A stretch of DNA of 41,299 bases from Spirochaetia bacterium (GTDB lineage Bacteria; Spirochaetota; Spirochaetia; DSM-16054; Sediminispirochaetaceae): positions 1-41,299 of the forward strand of contig JAIPFV010000013.1 in NCBI GenBank assembly GCA_021736475.1, given 5' to 3'. Below the pieces are notes generated by a model. That model saw only the letters and a list, made by a program, of their open reading frames with translations. It was not told the origin of the DNA and ran no database searches. Position numbers and translations under genes: made by a program. The stretch's first letter is position 1; each line of letters begins with the position of its first letter. Positions 1 to 6,960 of this stretch are shown here, piece by piece.

Positions 1-332
1 GGGTAGTCGATACCTGTACCGGCGATCTGGGTGCCCCAGCCTACCGCAAGTACGATCTCGAAGCCTGGATGCCGGGCCGTGGAGAGAACGGAGATTGGGG
101 TGAGGTTACCAGTACTTCAAACTGTACCGATTACCAGGCCCGCCGTTTAGGAGTTCGCTTTAAGGAAGACGGAAAAAACCAATATGTTCACATGCTGAAT
201 GGTACGGCAATTGCTGTCTCCCGGGCAATTATTGCCCTTCTCGAGAACAAGCAGCAAGCGAACGGCAGTGTTGCTATTCCGGAAAAACTAGTGCCCTATA
301 CCGGCTTTGACACTATCACTGCCAAGAAGTAG
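1..332 (+). CDS. serS: Seryl-tRNA synthetase, C-terminal part (5' end outside window)
   Basis: Partial gene, open from the window edge in the frame starting at base 3. Serine-tRNA ligase charges tRNA-Ser with serine in the cytoplasm. The visible 109 residues carry class II synthetase motif 3 and its surroundings: the segment [11 protein letters not shown], then [16 protein letters not shown], then the [17 protein letters not shown] helix and the usual C-terminal [11 protein letters not shown]. These are highly conserved SerRS segments, so identification is secure although most of the protein lies upstream. The gene ends in TAG and is convergent with the small minus-strand gene at 377-589. No clear intrinsic terminator is visible in the 44 bp between them. 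Confidence 0.95.
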   Translation, partial: VVDTCTGDLGAPAYRKYDLEAWMPGRGENGDWGEVTSTSNCTDYQARRLGVRFKEDGKNQYVHMLNGTAIAVSRAIIALLENKQQANGSVAIPEKLVPYTGFDTITAKK

Positions 333-376
333 CAGACCCTTTGGCCAAATCGGAATGTCCGAATCTGTAATGGACG

Positions 377-589
377 CTATTTGCACATACGGTTTACAGT
401 AGCTATATATTGGTCTTGATAATCTGAAAATATAAATTTGTCATGTTTTTCCATTTCATCACTGACATTGGTCAGCAGCTTTTTTTCACAGCTTTTACAC
501 AAGGCCTTGTCCAGAATATAAATTACACCGGTTTGTTTTTCGGGTCCTGGAATAGCTTTTTTACATGCATCACATACAATTGTTAACAT
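377..589 (-). CDS. Small four-cysteine (zinc-ribbon-like) protein, unknown function
   Basis: A 70-residue protein with two CxxC pairs (Cys6/Cys9 and Cys31/Cys34), a spacing typical of a small structural zinc site. Between the pairs is a short beta-rich stretch, and the C-terminal half is charged with no membrane segment. The start is supported by a GGGGAG Shine-Dalgarno a few bases before the ATG. I do not recognise the family; a role as a metal-binding accessory or regulatory protein is only a guess. It is convergent with serS and divergent from pncB. A repeat element lies directly upstream and appears to supply its promoter: TATAAT (complement of 630-635) with TTGCCG (complement of 654-659), 18 bp apart. 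Confidence 0.65.
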   Translation of the reverse strand: MLTIVCDACKKAIPGPEKQTGVIYILDKALCKSCEKKLLTNVSDEMEKHDKFIFSDYQDQYIATVNRMCK

Positions 590-633
590 AGTTACACTCC
601 CCTTTTTTTTTTATTTTGTTTCCTCTCTCATTA

Positions 634-704
634 TAGTTTCGTATGCCGCTCTGCGGCAACCGAAACTATGAAAAATAACCGAATACGGCTATTTTTCTTA
701 ATAG
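634..704 (-). repeat. Two-hairpin intergenic repeat, copy 1
   Basis: Inverted-orientation copy of the element also found at 11374-11442 and 18583-18651. It has a GTTTCG/CGAAAC hairpin with an inner GCCGC/GCGGC stem, then a second hairpin of the AAATAGCCG type (here slightly degenerate, with AACCG in one arm), and ends in CTTAATAG, matching copy 3 read in reverse. It is two bases longer than the other copies. There is no coding capacity. It sits between the divergent four-cysteine gene and pncB. Confidence 0.9.
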
Positions 705-779
705 TGAAGTTTATAAATATGTCGAGCCTACAATTTAATTCCTTTCACCCTAAAATTTCCTATGCAAGCCGGGCCAAGA

Positions 780-808
780 TTGTTGAAATATCTGTTATCG
801 AGTATACT
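780..808 (+). promoter_or_regulatory. Predicted promoter of pncB, leaderless arrangement
   Basis: TATACT at 803-808 (5 of 6 to consensus) lies 17 bp after a weak -35 hexamer, TTGTTG (780-785). The pncB ATG begins at 816, 7 nt after the -10 box, so transcription would start at or next to the start codon. No Shine-Dalgarno precedes that ATG, which fits a leaderless mRNA. Confidence 0.5.
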
Positions 809-815
809 AGTAGCC

Positions 816-2249
816 ATGAAAAATTCAGCTTTATTAACAGATTTGTACGAACTTACCATGATGCAGGGCTACTTTTTGTATGAACGAGACTCGCAGGTGG
901 TCTTTGATATGTTTTTTCGCACCCAGCCTTTTAACAGCGGGTTTTCAGTTTTCGCCGGTTTAGAGGATATGCTGAAGGCGGTTGAAGGTTTTTCTTTTTC
1001 AGCAGATGATATCGACTACCTGTCAGGTTTAAATCTGTTTGATGACAGTTTTTTGGAGTATCTGAGGAGTTTTCGTTTCACCGGCGACATTTACAGCATG
1101 TCCGAGGGCACTCTGATTTTTCCCGGCGAACCACTGCTGCGTGTACACGGCAGCCTTATCGAGGCGCAGTTAATAGAAAGCATGTTGTTAAATACCATAA
1201 ATTTTCAGTCCCTGGTGGCTACGAAAGCCGCCCGTATTTACCATGCCAGCGAGGGAGGCAAGATCCTCGAGTTCGGTCTTAGGCGGGCTCAAGGCTGGGA
1301 CGGAGCTTTATCCGCTACCCGGGCTGCCTTTATTGGAGGTGCCCTAGCAACTTCCAATACCCTGGGCGGAAAAATATACGGGGTTCCGGTAAGCGGAACC
1401 ATGGCTCATTCCTGGATTATGGCTTTTAGATCAGAACTGGAATCCTTTGAAAAGTTTGCCAAGCTCTATCCCGATAAGGCAATCCTGTTGATCGATACCT
1501 TTGATACCCTGGGCAGCGGAATAGAAAACGCAATTAAAGTGGGAAAAACACTAAAGAAACAGGGAAAGCGAATGGGAGTCCGGCTTGACAGTGGAGACCT
1601 CTCCTACCTAAGCCAGAAAGTCCGTGAAAGGCTCGATGCTGCCGGTCTGGAAGATGCCTACATCACTGTTTCAAACGATCTGAACGAAGAGATCATTCAT
1701 CAGCTGGTCACCGACAAAGCTCCGATTGATATGTGGGGAGTAGGGACAAACCTTGTAACCGGAGGCTCTAGCGCCGCTTTCAGCGGGGTCTACAAACTAA
1801 CGGCTAAAACCCTGGATGGATTAATGGTGCCCACCATGAAGGTTTCTAACAATATCGAAAAAACAACCAACCCCGGGGCTAAGCAGGTATATCGCTTTTA
1901 TGATGATGATCAGATGGCAATCGCCGACCTTATAACCCTGGAAGAGGAAGATTTTAATTACAACCGGCCTCACTCCTGCTTCCATCCTATGTACCCGAAT
2001 ACCTATTTTACCCTGTACAACTATAAATCGGCACAGCCTTTGATCGAAAAAAAGATGGAAAATGGGAAAATCTGCACAAAGCTACCGGACCTGGCAGATA
2101 TCCGCGAGCATACTCTTGAGCAGATGCTCAAATTTGATCCGACCTATAAGCGTATTATCAATCCCCACATTTACAAAATATCCCTTTCGCGGGCACTGAA
2201 GAACTTGAAAAACAGAATGATCGATGAGTTCAAGCATGAAGATCGGTGA
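816..2249 (+). CDS. pncB: Nicotinate phosphoribosyltransferase
   Basis: A 477-residue enzyme of NAD salvage (Preiss-Handler pathway): nicotinate + PRPP + ATP gives nicotinate mononucleotide. The start at 816 (MKNSALLTDLYELTMMQGYF) matches the family N-terminus; an in-frame ATG at 762 would add 18 unconserved residues. Family landmarks follow in order: FNSGFSVFAGLEDML near residue 45, EFGLRRAQG near 155, the SGTMAHSWIMAF segment, LIDTFDTLGSG, MGVRLDSGDL, and WGVGTNLVTGG in the phosphate-binding region. The length fits the long bacterial form. The downstream neuB-like gene overlaps its 3' end by 26 bp, indicating co-transcription. A predicted promoter sits immediately upstream with no leader. 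Confidence 0.95.
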   Translation: MKNSALLTDLYELTMMQGYFLYERDSQVVFDMFFRTQPFNSGFSVFAGLEDMLKAVEGFSFSADDIDYLSGLNLFDDSFLEYLRSFRFTGDIYSMSEGTLIFPGEPLLRVHGSLIEAQLIESMLLNTINFQSLVATKAARIYHASEGGKILEFGLRRAQGWDGALSATRAAFIGGALATSNTLGGKIYGVPVSGTMAHSWIMAFRSELESFEKFAKLYPDKAILLIDTFDTLGSGIENAIKVGKTLKKQGKRMGVRLDSGDLSYLSQKVRERLDAAGLEDAYITVSNDLNEEIIHQLVTDKAPIDMWGVGTNLVTGGSSAAFSGVYKLTAKTLDGLMVPTMKVSNNIEKTTNPGAKQVYRFYDDDQMAIADLITLEEEDFNYNRPHSCFHPMYPNTYFTLYNYKSAQPLIEKKMENGKICTKLPDLADIREHTLEQMLKFDPTYKRIINPHIYKISLSRALKNLKNRMIDEFKHEDR

Positions 2250-3324
2250 TCGAACTATCGATGCCAAGTCTCCGGTTCTAATTATTGCAGAAGCCGGTAC
2301 CGCCCACCTGGGAGAGATAGATCGAGCAAAAAGGCTTATCGATGCTGCAGCGGAAGCAGGTGCCGGTTGTATCAAGTTCCAATGGGTAATCGCCGATGAA
2401 ATCGTCCATCCCAATGCCGGTACTATCCAGCTGCATAATAAGCCAGTCACAATTTGGGAGCGTTTTAAGGCTTTAGAACGGCCCCCGGAATTCTACGCCT
2501 CCCTCAAGGAGGAAACAGAGCGGCGTGACCTTCTGTTTCTCTGCTCTCCCTTCGGCCCCGGAAGTGCTCTCGGGCTTCGCGATCTGCAGGTGGATGCCAT
2601 AAAAATAGCCTCTCCGGAGCTCAACCATTTTCCCCTGCTCGAGATGGTCAACGGCCTTCCGCTCATTCTCTCCACCGGGATCTCAAAATTGGCAGACATA
2701 GAACGCAGCTTGGAATTTCTCACCAGCCCTGCGGCTTTGCTGCACTGCATCACCGCATATCCCGCTCCTGAACAGCAATACAACCTCAGGCTGCTGCCGG
2801 GCTTGGCAAAAATTTTCGGCACCCCCGTAGGCGTCTCCGATCATTCGGCCCACCCTTATCTGGTGCCCAGCTTATCTGTAAGTCAGGGAGCAAAACTGAT
2901 AGAAAAACACCTTACCCTGAGCCGGCAGGACGGCGGACTTGATGATCCCATTGCACTCGAACCAGAAGAATTTGCACACATGGTGCGCCGAGTAAGGGAG
3001 GCAGAGAGGGAATCAGAAAACCAGCTTATAAGAGGATTGTCTGATGAATTAGGAGCCGCATACGTTGAAAAAGTCCTGGGGGACGGAATAAAAAAAATGG
3101 CCGATGCTGAGTCTTCATATTACTACACCAGCAACCGCTCTCTCATTGCCCGCAGCACACTGCTGCCCGGGGATACACTAAAACCGGATAACTTTGCCCT
3201 GCTGCGCTCCGAACAGCAGCAGCCCCCCGGCCTGCCTCCCCAGTTTGTATCCACAATCACGGGCAGGCAGATTAAAAAAAGAGTTCCCGCCGGTTCCGGG
3301 CTTACCTGGGACCATCTCCTGTAA
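2224..3324 (+). CDS. neuB: N-acetylneuraminate synthase (NeuB/SpsE) family protein with SAF domain
   Basis: A 366-residue protein of the sialic/pseudaminic/legionaminic acid synthase family, which condenses a hexosamine with phosphoenolpyruvate to give a nonulosonic acid. The N-terminal NeuB TIM barrel starts with IIAEAGTAHLG and shows AGAGCIKFQW, FLCSPFGPGSA, AIKIASPELNHFPLLE, LILSTGISKL, LHCITAYPAPEQQYNL, VGVSDHS and KLIEKHLTL. A C-terminal SAF (antifreeze-like) domain follows (about residues 300-366: NRSLIARSTLLPGDTL, TGRQIKKRVPAGSGL). The ATG at 2224 overlaps pncB; an ATG at 2236 is an alternative. The exact sugar cannot be read from sequence. No other nonulosonate gene is in the window, so its glycan role is unplaced. 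The 3' end overlaps the convergent response regulator by 23 bp. Confidence 0.87.
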   Translation: MSSSMKIGDRTIDAKSPVLIIAEAGTAHLGEIDRAKRLIDAAAEAGAGCIKFQWVIADEIVHPNAGTIQLHNKPVTIWERFKALERPPEFYASLKEETERRDLLFLCSPFGPGSALGLRDLQVDAIKIASPELNHFPLLEMVNGLPLILSTGISKLADIERSLEFLTSPAALLHCITAYPAPEQQYNLRLLPGLAKIFGTPVGVSDHSAHPYLVPSLSVSQGAKLIEKHLTLSRQDGGLDDPIALEPEEFAHMVRRVREAERESENQLIRGLSDELGAAYVEKVLGDGIKKMADAESSYYYTSNRSLIARSTLLPGDTLKPDNFALLRSEQQQPPGLPPQFVSTITGRQIKKRVPAGSGLTWDHLL

Positions 3325-3712
3325 GCAGTTTGAGCTCTCTCAGTTCCTGGTACAGCTGTTCCTGACTAATAGGCTTTTGCAGGTATCCCTCACATTGGCT
3401 GCGAAAGGCGCTCATCACATTCTTTGCATCACCAAGGGCGGTGGTCATAATTACTTTGGTTGCATCTGTGCCAATCATACCGTGGCGCTCTTCAATTGTT
3501 CGTATCTCTTTAAGTACCTCCTGCCCGTCTTTCTTGGGCAGCATGATATCAAGGCAGATAAGATCATAGGGGGCCTTTTCATTGAGTGCAATCTGAAATG
3601 CATCGAGGGCCTCTTCGCCATCGACAACTACATCACATTCGCCTAAAGGCGCTAAATACTTATGCATCAATTTTCTACTTGCAAAATCATCTTCCACTAC
3701 CAGTGTTTTCAT
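3302..3712 (-). CDS. CheY-like single-domain response regulator
   Basis: A 136-residue stand-alone receiver domain with the acidic pocket (Glu7-Asp8-Asp9), phosphoacceptor Asp55 in LICLDIMLPKKDG, the Thr of VIMTTALGD and the Lys of GYLQKPIS. It is the last gene of the chemotaxis cluster; its ATG overlaps the cheX stop codon (ATGA), so it is translationally coupled to a CheY-phosphatase-like protein. It diverges from the two cheY genes upstream (long insert between beta 3 and beta 4), so it may be a phosphate sink or serve a separate output rather than being the motor-binding CheY. That role is inference. Its end overlaps neuB, which runs the opposite way. Confidence 0.88.
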   Translation of the reverse strand: MKTLVVEDDFASRKLMHKYLAPLGECDVVVDGEEALDAFQIALNEKAPYDLICLDIMLPKKDGQEVLKEIRTIEERHGMIGTDATKVIMTTALGDAKNVMSAFRSQCEGYLQKPISQEQLYQELRELKLLTGDGPR

Positions 3713-4173
3713 GCTTCCTCCTCATGCAATGCAAGCGAAGTAGTAAACGGATTCCCTTCTGCATCAAAGCTGAATTTCCAAAAACTATCAAGATCGGGAA
3801 TCTCTTCAAGACTAAACAATACCGTTGGGAAGGATAGATGGACTTTCACATCCTTCTGTTCAAGTTCCCTTAAAAAATTCCCCCCCAGAACATTCAGCAG
3901 TTCCAGCAGGCAGTCATCAATCTCGTTCACCGACAGTTCATCCCAATCCGCAGCGTGTATGTTCTCAACAATTTCCCGTTTGATCTCAAGTGGTAATGCA
4001 AGCAGCAAACGACCTCGTACCGGTTTATAAAATTCTATAAACAGCAGTTGTCCGGTTTCAAAATCACGTTGCTCTTCCGCTTCAATCACATCAATAAAAG
4101 CCATCTCCCCTAAAGTATTTTGAGTTGCTCTTAACAGAGCGGCCTTGGCTTGCTCCTTTGTTACTTCACGCAT
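3709..4173 (-). CDS. cheX: CheX-family CheY-P phosphatase
   Basis: A 154-residue protein of the CheC/CheX/FliY chemophosphatase group. The diagnostic ExxN catalytic pair is visible as Glu91-x-x-Asn94 in the helix CLLELLNVLGGNF, as in CheX proteins that dephosphorylate CheY-P in spirochaetes such as Borrelia. The preceding LLFIEFYKPVRGRLLLALP strand region fits the alpha-beta core. It lies one base after the upstream cheY and overlaps the downstream receiver gene by 4 bp, so it is well placed to act on these receivers. No second ExxN motif is seen, consistent with the dimeric CheX form rather than CheC. Confidence 0.8.
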   Translation of the reverse strand: MREVTKEQAKAALLRATQNTLGEMAFIDVIEAEEQRDFETGQLLFIEFYKPVRGRLLLALPLEIKREIVENIHAADWDELSVNEIDDCLLELLNVLGGNFLRELEQKDVKVHLSFPTVLFSLEEIPDLDSFWKFSFDAEGNPFTTSLALHEEEA

Positions 4174-4174
4174 A

Positions 4175-4543
4175 CTACTCTCCCACTACGTCGGTTACTT
4201 TTTCGGGTGTCAAGGGCTTTCTTAAAATCCCCATAACATCCTTGTCTTCCAATTCCGTTTCCAGCCGCTCATTTCCCATACTCGATACAATCAGCACCGG
4301 AAGCTGTTTTGTTTTATCTATCAGCCTTAGTTTTTTAATAAATGTCGCTCCGTCCATTTTTGGCATATTTAAATCTGTTACAACTAGGTCGACTGCATTA
4401 CGATTCAAATTTGAAAGGGCTTTTAAGCCATCCTCCGCTTCTATAAAAGTACTGTCCTGATAGCCGGCCATCTGAAAACAGCGTTTTATAATCATTCGAG
4501 AAGTGGCGGAATCGTCTACTATCATAATCTTATCCAGTTTCAT
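4175..4543 (-). CDS. cheY: Chemotaxis response regulator CheY
   Basis: A 122-residue receiver domain with all catalytic residues at standard CheY positions: Asp10-Asp11 acidic pair, phosphoacceptor Asp57 (TDLNMPKMDG), Ser87 in VSSMG, and Lys109 in ILRKPLTP. It would be phosphorylated by CheA and carry the signal to the flagellar motor or another output. A strong GGAGGTG Shine-Dalgarno precedes the ATG at 4543. It follows cheD by 13 bp and precedes cheX by one base, so regulator and phosphatase are made together. A second cheY (9606-9974) sits upstream of cheA; which one binds the motor cannot be decided from sequence. Confidence 0.93.
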   Translation of the reverse strand: MKLDKIMIVDDSATSRMIIKRCFQMAGYQDSTFIEAEDGLKALSNLNRNAVDLVVTDLNMPKMDGATFIKKLRLIDKTKQLPVLIVSSMGNERLETELEDKDVMGILRKPLTPEKVTDVVGE

Positions 4544-4556
4544 CTCTCACACCTCC

Positions 4557-5036
4557 TCATAATTGCCATTTAGAACCGGCATTTGAAACAACGATTGCTC
4601 CATCAGCCACTTTAAATCCTACCGTACGGCTGGAGTTCCCTCCGGTATCCTCTTTAATTACACCAAACCCGTTTTTCCAAAGATACCGTTTAATAGCAAT
4701 AGTGTTACGTCTTCCTATATCAAAATGACGATTTTGATCCATTATACTCGATCCACCGGCAAGTTTGACTTTTATATTTTTCTTATCAGCACCCTTCTTC
4801 ACCATATCCTCAAATAACTTAGGAAGGCCCGTGTCTGCAAAATACCCCGGCAATTTCTTAGCTTTTTCGCTATTGACCTTTGAATCCGGCAGGGCGATAT
4901 GTATAAGTCCAGCTACATGATTGCTTGGATCGTATGCACATACCGCTACACAAGAACCAAGGGCGTAGGTTTTTAACTCATCATCAGCCTTATTGCTTAC
5001 CTTCCACTCTCCGATGCCGATATCAAGCCGCATCAC
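4557..5036 (-). CDS. cheD: Chemoreceptor glutamine deamidase CheD
   Basis: A 159-residue CheD. The catalytic triad of the family is present: Cys29 in TYALGSCVAV, His46 in GLIHIALPDS, and the Thr at position 23 just before the Cys. Other family segments are KLAGGSSIM, DIGRRN and the C-terminal DTGGNSSRTV stretch. CheD deamidates Gln residues of chemoreceptors and, in CheC/CheX-containing systems, can link adaptation to the CheY-P phosphatase; the presence of cheX three genes away fits this. Its ATG overlaps the cheB stop codon by 4 bp. Cytoplasmic, no signal peptide. Confidence 0.93.
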   Translation of the reverse strand: MMRLDIGIGEWKVSNKADDELKTYALGSCVAVCAYDPSNHVAGLIHIALPDSKVNSEKAKKLPGYFADTGLPKLFEDMVKKGADKKNIKVKLAGGSSIMDQNRHFDIGRRNTIAIKRYLWKNGFGVIKEDTGGNSSRTVGFKVADGAIVVSNAGSKWQL

Positions 5037-6097
5037 TTCATCTCCCTTAACAGACGTACCATCTCAACAGTCATGTCGTCTATAGCTACCAACTTTTCAG
5101 CCCCCCCCAGGTTATACGCTTCCTTGGGCATCCCAAACACAACGCAACTGCGTTCATCCTGGGCTAGGGTTCTTGCTCCGGTAGACTTCATTTTTACCAT
5201 TCCTTCAGCTCCATCGCGTCCCATCCCGGTTAATATTACCCCCAGGGAATTGACTCCCACGTTCTTGGCTATAGAATCAAACAAGACATCTACCGACGGT
5301 ACGTGGCCATTTACTTTTTCTCCGTCTTTTACCCGTACCAGGTACCGACCACCCGACCGGACTACCCTCATTTGCATCCCACCAGGTGCAACCAGCACAC
5401 GTCCTTTCATCACTCGATCGTTATCTTCAGCCTCTTTGACCTCTACCTTCGAAATCGTGTTGAGCTTATCGGCAAACATCTTTGTAAATTTCGGCGGCAT
5501 GTGCTGTACTATTACCGTTCCCGGCATATCCGGCGGAAAAGCCTCAATAACCCTCTGCAGGGCTACCGTTCCTCCTGTAGATGCCCCAATCCCGATAACC
5601 TTATCGGTTGTACCATGCAGAACGGCTCCAGTAGGCCTTTTAATACCCTGGGTAGGTTTATTCCGCCACCCGCTGACATCTACCGTGGAGGCAACCTTTA
5701 TTTTCTGCACCAGCTCGTCCAGCATATCCTCCAGTTTATTACCAAAGCTGGTAGAAGGCTTGAGTACAAAGTCGATCGCACCATAATCGAGAGCTTCGAG
5801 GGTTACCTGAGCGCCGGGGGCTGTAAGTGCAGAGACCATAACTACCGGAACAGGGTATTGCGGCATAAGGCGGCGGAGAAACTCAACTCCGTCCATCCTT
5901 GGCATCTCCACATCCAGGGTCAGCACATCCGGTTTATTGTACACAATCTTGTCGCGGGCAACATACACATCCGGTGCACTACCGATAATTTCTAACTCTG
6001 GGTCTCGGCTCAAACCTGTGGTCAGAATCTTACGCGCAAGTGCGGAGTCGTCTATTACCAAAACCTTTATTTTGTGCGCCGCTGATAACTTATTCAT
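5033..6097 (-). CDS. cheB: Chemotaxis protein-glutamate methylesterase CheB
   Basis: A 354-residue two-domain protein. The N-terminal receiver (about residues 10-125) has the acidic pair DD and phosphoacceptor Asp62 in TLDVEMPRMDG. The C-terminal methylesterase domain (about 165-350) has the catalytic triad Ser172 (GIGASTGG), His198 (VQHMPP) and Asp294 (GMGRDGAEG). It removes methyl groups from receptor glutamates and is activated by CheA phosphorylation. It is coupled by 4-bp overlaps to cheR upstream and cheD downstream, so the three adaptation enzymes are encoded contiguously. Length and domain order are normal. Confidence 0.95.
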   Translation of the reverse strand: MNKLSAAHKIKVLVIDDSALARKILTTGLSRDPELEIIGSAPDVYVARDKIVYNKPDVLTLDVEMPRMDGVEFLRRLMPQYPVPVVMVSALTAPGAQVTLEALDYGAIDFVLKPSTSFGNKLEDMLDELVQKIKVASTVDVSGWRNKPTQGIKRPTGAVLHGTTDKVIGIGASTGGTVALQRVIEAFPPDMPGTVIVQHMPPKFTKMFADKLNTISKVEVKEAEDNDRVMKGRVLVAPGGMQMRVVRSGGRYLVRVKDGEKVNGHVPSVDVLFDSIAKNVGVNSLGVILTGMGRDGAEGMVKMKSTGARTLAQDERSCVVFGMPKEAYNLGGAEKLVAIDDMTVEMVRLLREMK

Positions 6098-6936
6098 TCA
6101 GCTACCTTTTTCATGTACAATGCCGGCTGCACATATTGAAAATCGCGGTTATCCCGGCCTAGAGTCTCAGAGTGGCCGATAAACAGATAGCCTCTGTCCG
6201 CCAGCACACCTCCGAACTTCTGTACAAGGGTTTCCTTGGTAGGCTGGTCGAAATAGATCATTACGTTCCTGCAAAAAACGGTATGAAATTTTTTTCTGAA
6301 TGGAAATGACTCCCGCTTAAAATTGAGCCGTTTATAAAGTACCATCTTTTTCAGGCTCTCTTTTACACTGTAGCCGCCGGCCTCGTTTAAAGTAAAATAC
6401 TTATGCAGAAGCCCCCGGGGAACCTGGTCAACCCGTTCTTTTCCATACGCACCCAGGGTAGCCTTCTCCAAAGCAGTTCTCGAGATATCCGTAGCCAGAA
6501 TCGGCGGGCCTTCGGAAAAGTAATTCGGTCCAAAAAACTCAGCCAGGACAATAGCCAGCGTATAGGCTTCTTCTCCGGTGGCGCAGCCTGCACACCATAC
6601 ACGCAAATCTTTACTGCCCTCCGCTTCAAGCTGCTGAGCAATCTGCGGGAGAACCCGTTTCTCAAGAAACTCAAAATGATCTTTCTCTCTGAAAAAATAT
6701 GTATGGTTGGTGGAAATTTTATCTACCAGCTCTAAAAGACCGGCTCCGCTGGGATCATTAAGAACCGCATTGTAATAGCTTTCAAAATCGGTGTAGCCCA
6801 TTTGTCTCAGCAGCTTGTTCAGCCTTCCACGAACCAGCACCCGTTTTTTTTCGGTAAGGTGAATTCCAAACTTTTCATATACTAGGGCAGAGATTTGTTT
6901 AAACTCATTGTCAGTAATATCGATCAGGCCTTCCAT
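6094..6936 (-). CDS. cheR: Chemotaxis protein methyltransferase CheR
   Basis: A 280-residue S-adenosylmethionine-dependent methyltransferase that methylates receptor glutamates. The all-helical N-terminal domain (about 1-75) contains GIHLTEKKRVLVRGRLNKLL; the catalytic domain has the SAM-binding WCAGCATGEEAYTLAI segment near residue 115, then LATDIS, FRKKFHTVFCRNVMIYFD and a C-terminal GYLFIGHSE, all typical of CheR. No TPR extension is present, so this is the plain form. It lies 24 bp after cheA and overlaps cheB by 4 bp. Confidence 0.95.
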   Translation of the reverse strand: MEGLIDITDNEFKQISALVYEKFGIHLTEKKRVLVRGRLNKLLRQMGYTDFESYYNAVLNDPSGAGLLELVDKISTNHTYFFREKDHFEFLEKRVLPQIAQQLEAEGSKDLRVWCAGCATGEEAYTLAIVLAEFFGPNYFSEGPPILATDISRTALEKATLGAYGKERVDQVPRGLLHKYFTLNEAGGYSVKESLKKMVLYKRLNFKRESFPFRKKFHTVFCRNVMIYFDQPTKETLVQKFGGVLADRGYLFIGHSETLGRDNRDFQYVQPALYMKKVAE

Positions 6937-6960
6937 TTTTCTTTTTAACTCCAGTACTGT

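Noticed and set aside
377..589. Four-cysteine protein as a DksA/TraR-type regulator
   Set aside because: Cys spacing is similar, but the coiled-coil region and DxxDxA-type tip motif are missing, so only a generic zinc-site call is made.
668..883. Reading frame of 71 codons overlapping the start of pncB on the same strand
   Set aside because: It begins in the repeat element and overlaps the well-conserved pncB N-terminus in another frame; no ribosome site and no family resemblance.
5073..5995. Long plus-strand frames opposite cheB (237 and 230 codons)
   Set aside because: They are antisense to an unambiguous CheB whose catalytic residues are all in place; composition is that of a shadow frame.
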